A program made the position numbers and the translations under genes. 64,000 nucleotides of DNA from Fratercula arctica (taxonomy: Eukaryota > Chordata > Aves > Charadriiformes > Alcidae): the NCBI GenBank assembly GCA_947846985.1, contig CANTUZ010000011.1, forward strand, positions 15,550,096 through 15,614,095, in the 5' to 3' direction. This document shows positions 1 through 11,340 of this stretch, one piece after another. Under the pieces are notes generated by a model. That model was given only the letters and a program-made list of their open reading frames with translations. It had not been told where the DNA came from and did no database searches. Position 1 is the stretch's first letter. Each line of letters opens with the position of its first letter.

Positions 1-3000
1 AATGAGGAATTGCTGGATGGAGCCGCTCAGCTTTGACACAGCGCCGTAGCCATCTGATGGCTCCAACCAACCTAGGCTTGCAGGGCCACCCTCTGGCTCA
101 GCTCCAGGGAGCCACTTCCCTCTACAGCCCGTGCACATCCCTTTGGCCAGCATCAAACAGGCTCCGGCGCCAGGCGAAGGGTGGGAGGGTGCTGCTGGGC
201 TGCCTGGCTCCAACTGAAAGCTGGAGGGTATTCCCAGGCTGGCCAATGGCTTGCTGGGGCAGTTCAGAGGAATCGCTTCTGCCTACTTTGCCAGTAAGTG
301 GCCTTTCTTTTTCCTGTTCCCTTGAATAGAGAACTCAAAAGCTGAGACCTGTGATGAGTGACACAGTTTCATCCTTGAGCTACTCAGATGGTTACAATCT
401 TGCTGGTAATGACTGATGTGGTTCTGTTATTGCAGTGCCCAGTGTGCCACATCTGTACAGCCCTACACACATCTGTTGCGCGGCTCTTCCCTGTGAAGGT
501 TGGATGACCACCAGCCTCCTTTATCTAGACTCTTTGCACGTGCTGGCAGCAGAAAGTCTCCTCTGCTGGCCATTTTTTCACTTTTCTTTGCTGAACTCAG
601 CAGTTCCAGCCACATAGCTACTTTATTTTATTGCTGCCGTAAAATATATTTGGTGGGTTGGTTTGGAAAACAAACACCTCCGCAGAATATGGAATATCAG
701 ATGCCTCAGTCCAGAGGAGGTAGAAAGGGAAGAAGGGGTGAACATTTCCTAGCAGTATTTATGTGTAAATTTATTGGAGCAGCCCGTAAAATAGGACATA
801 GAACAAGTCATACAATAAAAAAGTGCACCAATACCGTATGGTTTACGTGTCCCTTGCCCAAGGTTAAAGACTGTAACAGCTCCTTTCAACATACTTTCTT
901 AATTCAAGCTCACCAGCCTCGTTACTTTTCCTCAAAATGTGCAAACCTTTAACTTCTCTCAAGGGATAACTTGAAACTTGCTGTGAGAATGAAATATTAA
1001 TTAGAGAATCTCACTGTGCGCCCGTCACTGTGTGGCCTCTAGGAAGCCAGAGGAAGCCAGACACGCTCCAGACCTAAAGTGCTCCCTTTGTGTGGGGCTT
1101 TTGTTCCCCACATTCCACCCGTTCTGCCCTGTCACAGCTGATAGCAGCTCCCCAGCCCACCGAAAGAAAACTGTCACAGCTAAGTGTACCTTGGCCGCTT
1201 ACAAACAATATAAGCTATTAACGAGTTTGTTATCTTGAGCAGGTTTTACACAAATTGTTCCCTGTCCAGCATTTGGCATAAGCAGCGATGACAACTTTTT
1301 GACAGATGCTAGTGAGAAGAGAATAAAGATGCTGTGGCTTCAGACCATCTGCAGGGATTAAATCTTCATCACATTAGGTGACTTTTCTGCTCTTGAGACA
1401 AAGGAAACTTTTCTTTTTCTCTGGCTACACACCTCAGTTTTTCCAAGACACTGTTTCATTGCCAGACACTTTCATCGTAGCTTGTCTATCACAGAGCCAT
1501 TTGAAAACTGCTGTAAATCGACTTCTTACCCCTCTAACACCCAGACAAATTTAATCCATGATGCTCATTAATGCTTTTCTGAATCTCCAGCTGCAGTCTC
1601 CTGGCTGATCCAGGGCTGTTTCAGGAAGGTTCTGGTTGCTGTTTAGGCCACCAGCTTCCAGCACTGATGAAAGCCTGCACTAGCCACAAATGTCCAGAAA
1701 GTAACTCTGCTTCTAATGTGTGACCTTAAGAGTCGTGGCTTTTTATAAGCTTGTGAGCTATGTCCAATGGGGAAAAAAACCTGTAAATCACCACAAACGT
1801 TGTGATTCTCCATTTCCTGCACAATGTCACAAATATGATTTGAGGAACAGAAAGGAACATTTGCTATAAAAAAAAAAAAAAAGAGGAAAAGATTAACACT
1901 AGAGTTTGTTTGTCCAATGCTTAAAATTGAACAGGAAGTTGAATACATCCAGGCAAAGCAATTAACATCAACTAAGAAACTCTGATATTTGTTTTCAGTA
2001 TGTTTTAGCTGGCCACAGCAGCGTATGAAGAGGAAACAACATCAGATGGGGCCTGTTTATACGGTGGTTTATCTCATGAAAATGACTTAGTCCTCATGTC
2101 CGATGCTCCTCAAAACGCCACAGCGTATTTCCATTGAGCTCCCAGTTATCGCTTTGCACTTTTATTCCTTCCAGAGCCCTGCTGAGTATTTTTCAGGTAG
2201 GACTAAAGATGCGGTTAGCTGGGTTCCTACAGATCTCAGCTGCTCAGATAGCCCAGACCCACGGGCAGTAGGGTCCTGTGTTGCACGTGTTGTTGCTGAC
2301 CAGAGCAGATGTCCTGATAGCGCCATGCTGCGTGACCACTCACCTTTCATCCTAGTAGCAGCACACACAGCATGATGAGTTCTCCTTCTGACCCGTTTCT
2401 CACTTTCCAGTGAGAAAAAACAGTGAGTGTCCTCTTAGTGCAGCCCAAGCGCCCTTCATGTGCTAGAGCTGTCCTGGCTCTGCATTTAGTGCTCTCCTCT
2501 TGATAAAACTGACCCTCACCAGAGCCTCAAACTGACTTTTCATAGCACATGATATGAACACAAGTAATAAAATGCTGTTGTGGCAAGCATTTCTGATGCT
2601 TGCTCATGTGTCAGTGGTGTTGCGTGCTGCCTTCTCACCAATCCATAGAAATGACAGGAGAAGCTCCACTCTCAGAGTCACCCTTTACATTCAAGCCAAG
2701 CAGGTGCTCCCCAAAGTACTCTCCAAACTCTCATCATTGTGAACTATTGACACCGCATTACCAGAGTTATGGTGCTGAGATTTTCCATCAACCTCAATGG
2801 CCTCGGATCAAGGAAGCTGCCAGCCATCAGCCTCTTGCTCTCCAGAGCAAGACCTAGTTCATCCTTGCAACAGAAAAGTTCTTCTAATTAATTACAGGCC
2901 TTCCCAAATCTCTCTGGAGGCCACCTGCATGCATTGTAAGGGTCTGGTGCCATCACCCCGGGTGACTAACCTTCTACTTGTATAAGGAGAGGGGAGGGAT

Positions 3001-4303
3001 ACAAAGCAAGCACGTAAAAATCTCACATTGCTAAGTCTCATGTGTGAATAGATGGTGTGCTGCCTGTTTTAATACATCATTTACAAAAAGTCCACAAAAG
3101 TCTTTCCTGCCCTTTCTGTTATGAAGAGCCCAATATGTTGAGAATGTTGAAACAGCCCTTTCAGAGGGAGGACTGTCACAGGAATGGTACTCCAAGTACA
3201 GAAAGGAGCTTGCAAGAAAGAAAAAAAAAGGAAGAAAAAGATTGCCTGGGAGAAGCAAACAAAAGGATATTCATGGAGCTGTCATTTGCAGAAGGGAACA
3301 GCAAGGTGAGTGGGTGGTTTGGTTACGGGGTAAGGCTGGGTCTGAGAGGAAGGGCATAGGTTTTCAGGCCATCAAAGGTTAATGATCCTGCTACGTATAG
3401 TGAAATTCCTGGGAATGGGGAGTGTTGGCACACTGCAAGGTCTGGGTGCCTTCGTCAGTTCTTCTGGCTATTGAGCTATGAGCCCGGAGGAGACCAGGGA
3501 GACGGGAGGAAGGATGACATTTCTCAGTGAAATTATGGCTCATTCCTCTGAGCACATTCCTTGTTACGCAGAACATCAAGTCACCTATTATAAAAGCTAA
3601 TGAGCAAGTAAACCAAAAGTCCTCATTATTTTAGTGCCCAGAGTTAAAAAGGGCAGACTCCTTTGTTTCTACAGATTTTGCTTTTACTGTCAAAAGAAAC
3701 TCACTGTTTGTGTAGTGCTATTGATAACGTAGTTCTGTACAGTGCTCACTGCAAAACCTTCCACTAATCTCTCAGCAACACATTAAAGAACATTAATAAC
3801 TGGATAACTGTTGCCAAAGACCACAGTTAATCTCCTCCATACCCTCTGCTTTGGCAAGGCTGGATAACCTGTAACTCACAAAACTAGGTGGCAAAACAGC
3901 CCTACCCTTTCTAGGCCATTTCTGACCTCCCTCGTCTATCATTTTTACTCAAGAGCAACACCAACTCAATCACTACGCAACAAGAGCCTCGTGAAATATT
4001 TCCCTGTGTTTTAACAACCTTGATTTGCTAAATGAGGAGCAGGGGGAGAAATAAATCTGTAAAACTTGGGCAGCAAGTGGTTTTTTGATTCATGCTTACC
4101 TTGCACTAGACAAAAATGCTGGTGAACCGTTAACATGCCTCTTTCTGTCTGCAAATGGACATCCTTGGGTTCTGGAGGACTGACCATGAGCCTAAGAGCA
4201 TCTGCTGCCAGCTGTTCTTTGCAGGGCTTTTTGGCCTGGTAAGGGTAGAGCGTGGCACTGCAGTTACTACCATCAGAGCCACTGCTGGAGGTGGACCGCC
4301 GAA
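1..4303. other. Non-coding single-copy DNA, no gene recognised
   Basis: I see no gene, RNA gene or known repeat here. Short open frames on both strands (the longest about 150 codons at 500-952) have no recognisable domain and no coding-like character. Small items visible: a 10-bp tandem duplication (aggaagccag, twice) near 1041-1060, an A15 run at 1868-1882, and a strong splice-donor-like match (cagcaag then gtgagt) near 3299-3310 with no credible exon in front of it. Absence of a gene is a judgement by eye. A short exon or a transcribed non-coding RNA could be missed. Confidence 0.55.
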
Positions 4304-4974
4304 CACAGAATCACAGAATCACAGAATGGCAGGGGTTGGAAGGGACCGCTGGAGATCACCCAGTCCAACCCCTTGCCAGAGCAGGGTCACCCAGAGCAGG
4401 TGGCACAGGAACACATCCAGGCGGGTTTGGAATGTCTCCAGAGACGGAGACTCCACCACCTCTCTGGGCAGCCTGTGCTAGGGCTCTGCCACCCTCACAG
4501 GAAGTTCCTCCTCATGTTTAGGTGGAGTTTGCCGTGTTCCAGTTTGTGCCCGTTGCCCCTTGTCCTGTCACTGGGCATCATTGAGAAGAGTCTGACCCTG
4601 TCCTCCTGACACCCACCCAAGTATTTATAAGCGTTGATAAGATCCTCCCTCAGCCGTCTTTTTTCCAGACTAAAAAGACCCAAATCCCTCAGCCTTTCTT
4701 CATAAGAGAGATGTTCCAGTCCCCTAATCATCTTTGTAGCCCTTTGCTGTCCCCTCTGCAGCAGTTCCCTGTCCTTTTTGAACCGGGGAGCCCAGAACTG
4801 GACACAGTACTCCAGATGCGGCCTCCCCAAGGCAGAGCAGAGATGGAGGATGATCTCCCTCCACCTGCTGGCCACACTCTTCTTGATGCACGCCAGGATG
4901 CCATTGGCCTTCTTGGCCACAAGGGCACATTGCTGGTTCATGGTCATCCTGTTGTCCACCAGGACTCCCAGGTC
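4304..4974 (-). mobile_element. CR1 LINE, 5'-truncated, 3' UTR plus ORF2 C-terminus
   Basis: This is the 3' end of a CR1 non-LTR retrotransposon on the minus strand. At the left edge, three copies of the octamer 'cacagaat' are the CR1 3' terminal repeat, followed by the conserved 'ggttggaagggacc' block. Further in, minus-strand translation gives the C-terminal part of ORF2 (see next entry). The element stops near 4974 inside ORF2, so it is 5'-truncated, as nearly all CR1 copies are. It appears to be the same subfamily as the large copy at 34420-37115, because the encoded protein shares the blocks [19 protein letters not shown] and [11 protein letters not shown]. No target-site duplication is obvious, as is usual for CR1. 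Confidence 0.95.
4495..4959 (-). pseudogene. CR1 ORF2 C-terminal fragment
   Basis: An open frame of about 154 codons encodes the end of CR1 ORF2, the region after the reverse transcriptase catalytic core. Visible blocks are [15 protein letters not shown] near the start, [15 protein letters not shown] (around residue 50), [20 protein letters not shown] (around 80) and [14 protein letters not shown] near the end. It lacks the catalytic core and endonuclease, so it cannot act alone. The frame stops early at RRNFL. Compared with the copies at 14030 and 22684, about four bases are missing from the 'aacttctttcctgtgagg' stretch. This shifts the frame, so the [16 protein letters not shown] ending is not read. 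The start is arbitrary, set by truncation. Confidence 0.9.
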
Positions 4975-7900
4975 ACAACCCCACCACCATCACTTTCCTA
5001 CTGCTGCGCCTCCCCCAAAAGGGTATGTACAATGTAGCATGTGCTCTTTTGCAGCAGCATTTTCCAGCAATAGAGAGAAGGGAGGAAGAAGCCCACAGAA
5101 GCTATCTCATCAATATAATTTCTCATTGATTGCTACTTAACCTTGTGAAGTGGAGGCCACATATTCCTGCATTGCCATGAAATGGTGTGCACCTGCCAGC
5201 ACAAGAGAAAGGTCACACAACATAGAGTCCTTTCAGATGGTTGAGCTGCCCCGTGCGTGCAAGGAGGAACACAATAAATACAATACTAAACAGGCAGGTA
5301 AAGGACTGTGTAAGGAGCAGAGCTTCAGCCTGAGCCCTAAGACCTCACTCCGTATGATCGGCACGGTGCTTCCCAGGAAATTCCCACCCAATGATCACGT
5401 TCGTTTGTTACGGTGCTGCAGGCCATCCCGCTCCAGCAGTGCGTGCAGTCGCATTCATCCAGAGCGCAATGTCCCCACAGTGTGACACACGCTACCGGGA
5501 ACACTGCAGCAGGGAAAGCGACAAGAGATACGTTTGGGATGTTGCCAACAGATCCTCTTCTGGCTCATTAGTTGTGTGCAATTCTGTGCATGTTAAATGC
5601 TGCAAATATAGAGAAACTATCCAACCACAACCTCGCAGAACTCTGAAGTGGATATGTCTTGCAGTGTCACCAGGTCAGCAAACTGATCCTCAATTTCTTT
5701 CTTTAAAATACTTTATTTGCCAGCAGCACGCTCTATGCTTCATAATACATTGTCCTACATAACTCAATCTCCTTTTAAAACGGAATAACTGAGTTTGAAA
5801 GAAAACATGACTTTGAAGATTAAGAGGTGGGATCAGAAGTAAGCCACCTGTCAGACAGGGTAAGAACCCAGGACTTTTTTCTTTGGATTTAACCAGTCAT
5901 TTAAAATGTAATAATCATATGTTTTAGTGTTCTTTATATGGTCTAATTTTAGACTATTTGTAAAAAATAAAAGAGTGCCTCATATTTAAAGCTTTTTTTT
6001 CCAGCTATTATCTTCTTCACTGCACTAGCCAATAATAAGGAACCAGACTCTACTATAGTTATTTCTTGTCAGCAGCAATTTATTTTTAAGCACAAATCAA
6101 GGGATATTTCTTTCTGAAAACTGTCTCCGCTCTGGCCCTAAATGGTCAGTAAGTGCTTGGCCAGGCGAGGCGCTTCATACACATGCATCTGTCCTGGGAC
6201 GTGACGCTAACGCTGCTGCGTTTGCACAGTATAGCTTTGCGTAGGCATAAACAAATAGCCCGTTCTATGCCTGCAGTCCTCAAATACAGGCATCTTTCCC
6301 TATTCCTGCATTGTGCCGAGTGAGATAAGCCCTGGCCCAAGCCCCTTTCCCAAGGCAGACCCTGACTTAGGTGCCAGATCCAAGGAGAGTAGAAGCCCCA
6401 GCAGCATCTCCCACAGCCTACCCAGGGTTCTGCCTGCCTGCAGCCCTAAGGCGTGAGCAGGGACTCAAATAATTTGTTGTCTATTAAGCGATTCCAAGGG
6501 AGAGCAGGGTCATCGCTGCTGCTAGTTAAAGGTTTGCTGTTCCTTTGAGCATTGTTGTTGCCAGCATCCCGTGAACAAGCAGCTAATTCTCTATACCGAA
6601 GGCAGACTGGCAGGACACAGTATTTAAGAGTCTTTTTGAAAAATGGGCTTATTTTGCTACAAGGTTGTGGCTGATGGCCCCATGTGCGCTTGGGCTGCGA
6701 CACTTCTGCACAGCCCCACAGCGGGAGTCCCGAGCTCAGATCTACCTACAGATTCACAAAACACATTACACTGCTTCTTCAACATTATTTTCCATAATGA
6801 GTGACTAGGATGAGAAATCGAGAATAGTTGGGGGGTTTTATCCAGAAAGACATCAGTTTGACCTTAGGTATATTCCTTTTTTATACATATATTATTTTTA
6901 TATACATATATATATGTATTTATATATATGAAAAACAAACTAACCTTAGACATAACAATAGCTAAAAGCCATACTTCAAATTGTTATTCATTGTTATTGC
7001 TATTAAATGGCTGTTATTCATAACACACCCCTACAGTACTTTGGATCTTAATCTCCTTTTGTGGTATAAAATGGTCCAAACAGCTGCTAAATGGAACAAA
7101 AGTGTAATCCATCAGTATCGATTTGAATAAACATAAACATCCCATTTCCTTGCAGACAAATATGGCATGGGCTGAGCAGCTTGCTTTGACTGTTGGAATG
7201 ATGCTCCCAGAGCTTTAACAGCATGGAAAACTGGGGTATTAACATGCACCTGGGATGTAGCTCTCCGTTTGGGGGATGTGAAAGAAACACATCATGTCTG
7301 CGCTTTTTTGGGGGCTGGAGGTTGGAAAAGATGACTCTGTGAGGCAGAGCCATGGGCTGCAAGTGCTGCTGCGGGCAGTGTCATTTCCCGGCGCTGGCTC
7401 CCCAGCTCTCCTGCCTGCCCTGAAGAGCACTTTGTGGCTGTGCAGGGTACCATAAGAGTGTCTCCGTGGTGACCAGAGTATGAAAACCCCAGCAGAAAAG
7501 AAAAACCTTGCATTTGCTGCACAAGAAACCATGCTTCAGTCATTTTCTCTATGAGGTACAGCAGGAGAGTGGCCATGGTGTGCCCAGCATGGTCCTTGAG
7601 CCAACACGGAGGGGACCCCAGTGGAGTACCTGGATGCCAGACCACAGCTCAGGGTTTTTTTGGGAGGGGACAGAGCTTTCAGTGTCTTTCCACCATAGAG
7701 CCCCCCCCCCGCCTCACCAGCATGGGGTAGCGTCTGTCCCTGGGCAAGACTGCCATGGAAGGGATCCATTTAGGTAACAAAAATTAAAAGTGGAAGCTAT
7801 TGGCATGAGGTTCCTCTAGAGACCATGCTGCCAAGTACTTCTTAGCCCCCTTCCTCCACGGCAACATTCACCAGCATACTCCTGACGCCTTGGAAATGGC

Positions 7901-9353
7901 TGTGAGTGGAGGAAGAGGATGATCAGAAAAGTCTGGTTTTAAGGAACAGAAATGCTTTCTCTGATTGAATTTGAAAGTTATAAACTTGAAACTAATCAGA
8001 AAAATGTTTCTCCCCTTGAGAAGCACAGCTCTTTTGAAGGCATATGCACTTCTGTTGATGTCAGGTTCAAAGAAAGGCAGGCAGTCATCATTCAAATGCC
8101 ACTTGGCCAGCAGGTTGGGGTAGGACGGATGGGGTCATGCTTGTCAGCCCCATCCCAGTATGTCTCCTCTGCGCTGTACCTCTACACTGAGTGAATGAAG
8201 ATGAGTCTAGAGATGGCTTAAAAGAGAATCAAATACATAGTGGGTAACTTACACTCAGCTGGAGACAGTTGCCACAACTTAAGGATCTTCTGGGGAAAAG
8301 GAAAAAGGGAAGGGAGAAAAGGAAAAATAATGGATCTGGAAAAAAACATGTTGTCTTCACCCACAGGTCACTGCTACTTCCATCAGCTGCCCTGAGCTGC
8401 TGCTTTGTCATCTTCTTCAGGTGCTTAGACACAGATAAATACCACCATCAGGTCCTTTCTTCAGAGGTCAGGGTTGCTAAAGTGACTCCAAAACCAAGAG
8501 CCCTGCTCCATCCCAGCAAACGCCTGGCACTCCAAGACTACCCAGGTGACTTGTGCTTTTCCATGAGTTTCCAATGAGGTAGTAGATGGCACTGTGTCTC
8601 CTCTGGAAAGTGCCCTCTAGGTCTTGCCTTGCACTGTTGGCTGTGCCTCAGTCAAGTAGAGGTAGAGATATTAGCAGTCATTAATTTTGAGGCAGGTCAC
8701 TGCGCCATCCCGGAGAAATGACCTGATATACAGCAAAGGAAACATTATGGTTTTGAGTCTGGCACTAAATGGGAAGTTCCTCTTTATCTAAACAGCCAGG
8801 CCTCTAAATCTTCCCTTGCAAAAGAAAATTATCAACAATGTGGCTTTGTTAATAACTAAAAGATTTTAGCATATCACAAGTGCGTGCAAAAGGTCTATAT
8901 GCTTTTAGCTACTAGAAATCCAGTCTCAGCATCCCTTTTGAATATGATCTGCTGTATGAAAGTAATTGGAAAAATATGGCTAAAAATGTGTGTGTACACA
9001 TGCACATAAGAAAAGCAGCTTTCATTAAACAGCATTAAACATAGAAACATATGCCAGAAGATTTAAATCACAAAAGTTTCCTCTGATTTCCTATAAGCAG
9101 CACTGGGTATATGGAACGGTACCTTGCTCGGCTTGCTCATGTGCAACACTGAAACCTCCAAGCAAAGAGGTGAAGTCAAAAAAGAGAGGTGGGCTAGAAA
9201 TTTGAAAAGACTGACAGCTGAGTATTGTGGATCTTCACTATTAAAGAAGAAATCAGTGCCAAGTCACTAGGAGACCTCACCACAGGGGAAAACCACGAGA
9301 CCTGTAAGAGTGAGACCTCCTCATTTGCTTGCAGCAGCTGTCAATGCAAGACC
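4975..9353. other. Non-coding single-copy DNA with AT-rich and homopolymer patches
   Basis: No gene is recognised. Visible minor features: an AT-rich stretch at about 6881-6930 that includes an 18-bp perfect TA-rich palindrome (6902-6919), and a C10 run at 7701-7710. A match to the first 11 bases of let-7 (8574-8584) has no hairpin partner. Open frames of 90-120 codons around 7087-7769 overlap one another on both strands and show no family resemblance, so I regard them as chance. Confidence 0.5.
6881..6930. repeat. TA-rich low-complexity stretch with 18-bp palindrome
   Basis: The segment is nearly all A and T, made of overlapping 'atata/tacat' units. The 18 bases at 6902-6919 (atacatatatatatgtat) equal their own reverse complement and could extrude a small cruciform. 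There is no sign of function. Confidence 0.7.
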
Positions 9354-9402
9354 TGGTGAAGATATAAACTGATTTATATCTTCATGGTGAAGATGTAAAC
9401 TG
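9354..9402. repeat. Perfect 12-bp hairpin overlapping an 18-bp direct duplication
   Basis: The arm gaagatataaa (9358-9368) and its exact reverse complement (9373-9383) flank a 4-base loop, ctga. An extra T:A pair (9357/9384) extends the stem to 12 bp. The left arm also lies inside an 18-bp segment (9354-9371, tggtgaagatataaactg) repeated at 9385-9402 with one mismatch, giving a period of 31 bp. The pattern fits a local slippage or fold-back duplication. It is too short to be a typical miRNA precursor. Confidence 0.8.
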
Positions 9403-10379
9403 TGCTTTTGTAATAAATGTGCACCTACATCTGCCTGATGCTGATTGCTTGTACATACATCTGGACTCGGGTTGGTTTTAGAAAAGCACTTGGAAGGGAA
9501 AAGAAAAGCTTGGGAAGCTCAGAGGGCCAGGAGAGCATCCTGGGCTGCCCATCGTGCTCAGATGGGTATGGTAAGGCCACTTCCATTCCCAAAGGTGCTC
9601 AGAGCCCCTGAGCATGGTGAAAGTCTGGCAGATAGAAGGAGGGGCAGGAGCTCAGGCCCAGCCTGTCCTGCTGGAGGGCTGCCCGCAGAAGCTGTCATCA
9701 CAAAACAGCTCCAGTCCAACAGGCTCTACTACCCTGGGGTCACGTCCCGGTCTCCAGCAGGAGCGAACCCCAAGACTCAGCAGCTCTGTATCGGTCATCA
9801 GGAGGCCACGAGCAGGGTAAGCAAAGCACAGCAGACAGAGGAACATGCAGAGCACTCAATGCCGAGCAGCTGCATGGGCACAGGACCTGCCTGGCACCGA
9901 TGTCCTTCCTGAGCCCAGCAGCAATGCGCAAACACCCGAGGGAGCACGAGCAGGTCCACCGCTGCTCGGGCAGCTGTTTTCAAACATGCATGCACTGCCA
10001 CAAACCCGGCGAGAACTTCGCCCCACCTAAGTGATTAAACTGCATCTAATCCCATCTGTTTACTCTCTGTGAGCCAACGATGCCGTCCCCCGGCCCCACA
10101 TCCCGGCCTGCTGGCCTGGCCAGATGCAAAAGCAGAGGTGCCATGCCGCTGCACAGCCTGACGTATCCTGTTTACAGTATGAAAGAATTAGCCAATCTGC
10201 CTGTTTATGCATGATGTTAGCTGGTCTGCTGCTGTAATGGGAGTGCAAAGATCATGGGTTTAGTTTGTAATGTGTTTAACTTGTTTGTTTTGAAGCTAAA
10301 TTACCAGACCTTTCTGTTAGGGAAAAAGAGAATTGTTTTTAAGGGACGTCTGTAATGTGAACCCAGAGATTAGATGTGT
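9403..10379. other. Non-coding DNA, moderately GC-rich
   Basis: No gene or repeat is recognised. Composition is more GC-rich between about 9500 and 10150, which lengthens chance open frames on both strands (for example 155 codons at 9445-9912). These overlap each other in different frames and have no domain. Confidence 0.5.
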
Positions 10380-10530
10380 CACAGAATCACAGAATATTAG
10401 GTTTGGAAGGGACCTCTGGAGATCATCCAGTCCAAGCCCCTGACAGAGCAGGGTCACCCAGAGCAGGTTGCACAGGGATGTTATCCAGGTGAGTTTTGAA
10501 TGTCTCCAGGGACGGAGACTCCACCACCAC
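10380..10530 (-). mobile_element. CR1 LINE 3' tail, 151 bp
   Basis: A short minus-strand CR1 tail. Two 'cacagaat' repeat units are followed by 'ggtttggaagggacctctggagatcatccagtcca'-type sequence in several conserved blocks. It runs through 'gggtcacccagagcaggt' and ends abruptly at 'gacggagactccaccacc', where other copies continue with 'tctctgggcagcctg'. It contains only the 3' UTR and the last few codons of ORF2, so it is inert. Confidence 0.93.
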
Positions 10531-10963
10531 ATGTCCTTTGAACGTGGCCTGTGACTTGCCAAGGTTCAAGTGTGATACTTGAAGGACAATTTGTAGTGGC
10601 CCCAAAAAGGCAGTTAATGTGACAGAGGAGATTTTAATTATCAGGTATGAATTCATTACATCGCTCACAGACAAACACGTGCTCCAAGGACTGTGCTCTC
10701 TGCCATGTGGACGGCAGGAGCAACCCTGCACCCAGCAGCCCTGCCTTGGGATGGACGGACAAGCTGCAGCTCAGGCTGGGCAGGGACATGGCCCAGGGAC
10801 GGCAGTGCTGCAGGACCCCGCAGCTGCTGGAGCTGCTTCTCCATGAAAGAAACAGAAAGCAAAAAAACCCACAAAAGTCCTCTGAATGGCTTTGGCATCA
10901 GCTTCCATTTTGCAAGCACCCCTTCCCAAAGGAGACCGTGTCTACTTAGCTGGAGGTTTACAA
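10531..10963. other. Non-coding spacer between CR1 tail and pyrimidine tract
   Basis: I see no gene or RNA. Long open frames that begin here on both strands and run on past 11300 are held open only by the simple repeat that follows. Confidence 0.6.
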
Positions 10964-11183
10964 CCCCCTTCCCTTCCCTTCCCTTCCCTTCCCTTCCCTT
11001 CCCTTCCCTTCCCTTCCCTTCCCTTCCCTTCCCTTCCCTTCCCTTCCCTTCCCTTCCCTTCCCTTCCCTTCCCTTCCCTTCCCTTCCCTTCCCTTCCCTT
11101 CCCTTCCCTTCCCTTCCCTTCCTTCCCTTCCCTTCCCTTCCCTTCCCTTCCCTTCCCTTCCCTTCCCTTCCCTTCCCTTCCCC
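10964..11183. repeat. (CCCTT)n satellite-like microsatellite; (AAGGG)n on minus
   Basis: Counting in the sequence, 31 uninterrupted ccctt units run from 10966 to 11120. One 4-base unit (cctt, 11121-11124) follows, then about 11 more full units to 11179. Read on the minus strand this is (AAGGG)n. The strand asymmetry is complete (only C and T on plus), so the tract can form intramolecular triplex (H-DNA). The minus strand has G3 runs spaced by two bases, a classic G-quadruplex pattern. All reading frames through it are open but are low-complexity artefacts. True length in the animal may differ, since assemblies often collapse such tracts. Confidence 0.98.
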
Positions 11184-11226
11184 TCCGCTTCCCTTCCCCT
11201 CCGCTTCCCTTCCCCTCCGCTTCCTT
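11172..11226. repeat. 16-bp higher-order repeat bridging two microsatellites
   Basis: Between the (CCCTT)n and (CTT)n blocks, a 16-bp unit (cttcccttcccctccg) occurs three times in a row. The three G bases, at 11187, 11203 and 11219, are exactly 16 bp apart and are the only purines in the whole 375-bp tract. This shows that a mutated ccctt block was itself duplicated in tandem after acquiring the G. Confidence 0.9.
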
Positions 11227-11228
11227 TT

Positions 11229-11337
11229 CTCTTCTTCTTCTTCTTCTTCTTCTTCTTCTTCTTCTTCTTCTTCTTCTTCTTCTTCTTCTTCTTCTTCTTC
11301 TTCTTCTTCTTCTTTTCTTCTTCTTCTTCTTCTTTTC
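11229..11337. repeat. (CTT)n microsatellite; (GAA)n on minus
   Basis: About 28 uninterrupted ctt units run from 11231 to 11314, one slightly broken unit (ttttc) follows, and then several more units to about 11333. The tract ends in tcttttccag, which by chance or otherwise matches a 3' splice acceptor (pyrimidine tract then CAG at 11338-11340). On the minus strand the repeat reads (GAA)n, a triplex-forming sequence. It directly adjoins the (CCCTT)n block, giving one continuous pyrimidine strand from 10964 to 11338, broken only by three G bases. Confidence 0.98.
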
Positions 11338-11340
11338 CAG

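Noticed and set aside
500..952. 150-codon open frame, plus strand
   Set aside because: No domain, no coding-like composition, no splice or promoter context; similar frames overlap it.
3299..3312. Strong splice-donor match cagcaag/gtgagt
   Set aside because: No convincing exon with an acceptor in front of it; donor-like words occur by chance many times in 64 kb.
8574..8595. let-7-like sequence tgaggtagtag
   Set aside because: Only the first 11 bases match let-7, the rest differs, and no complementary arm lies within 80 bases on either side.
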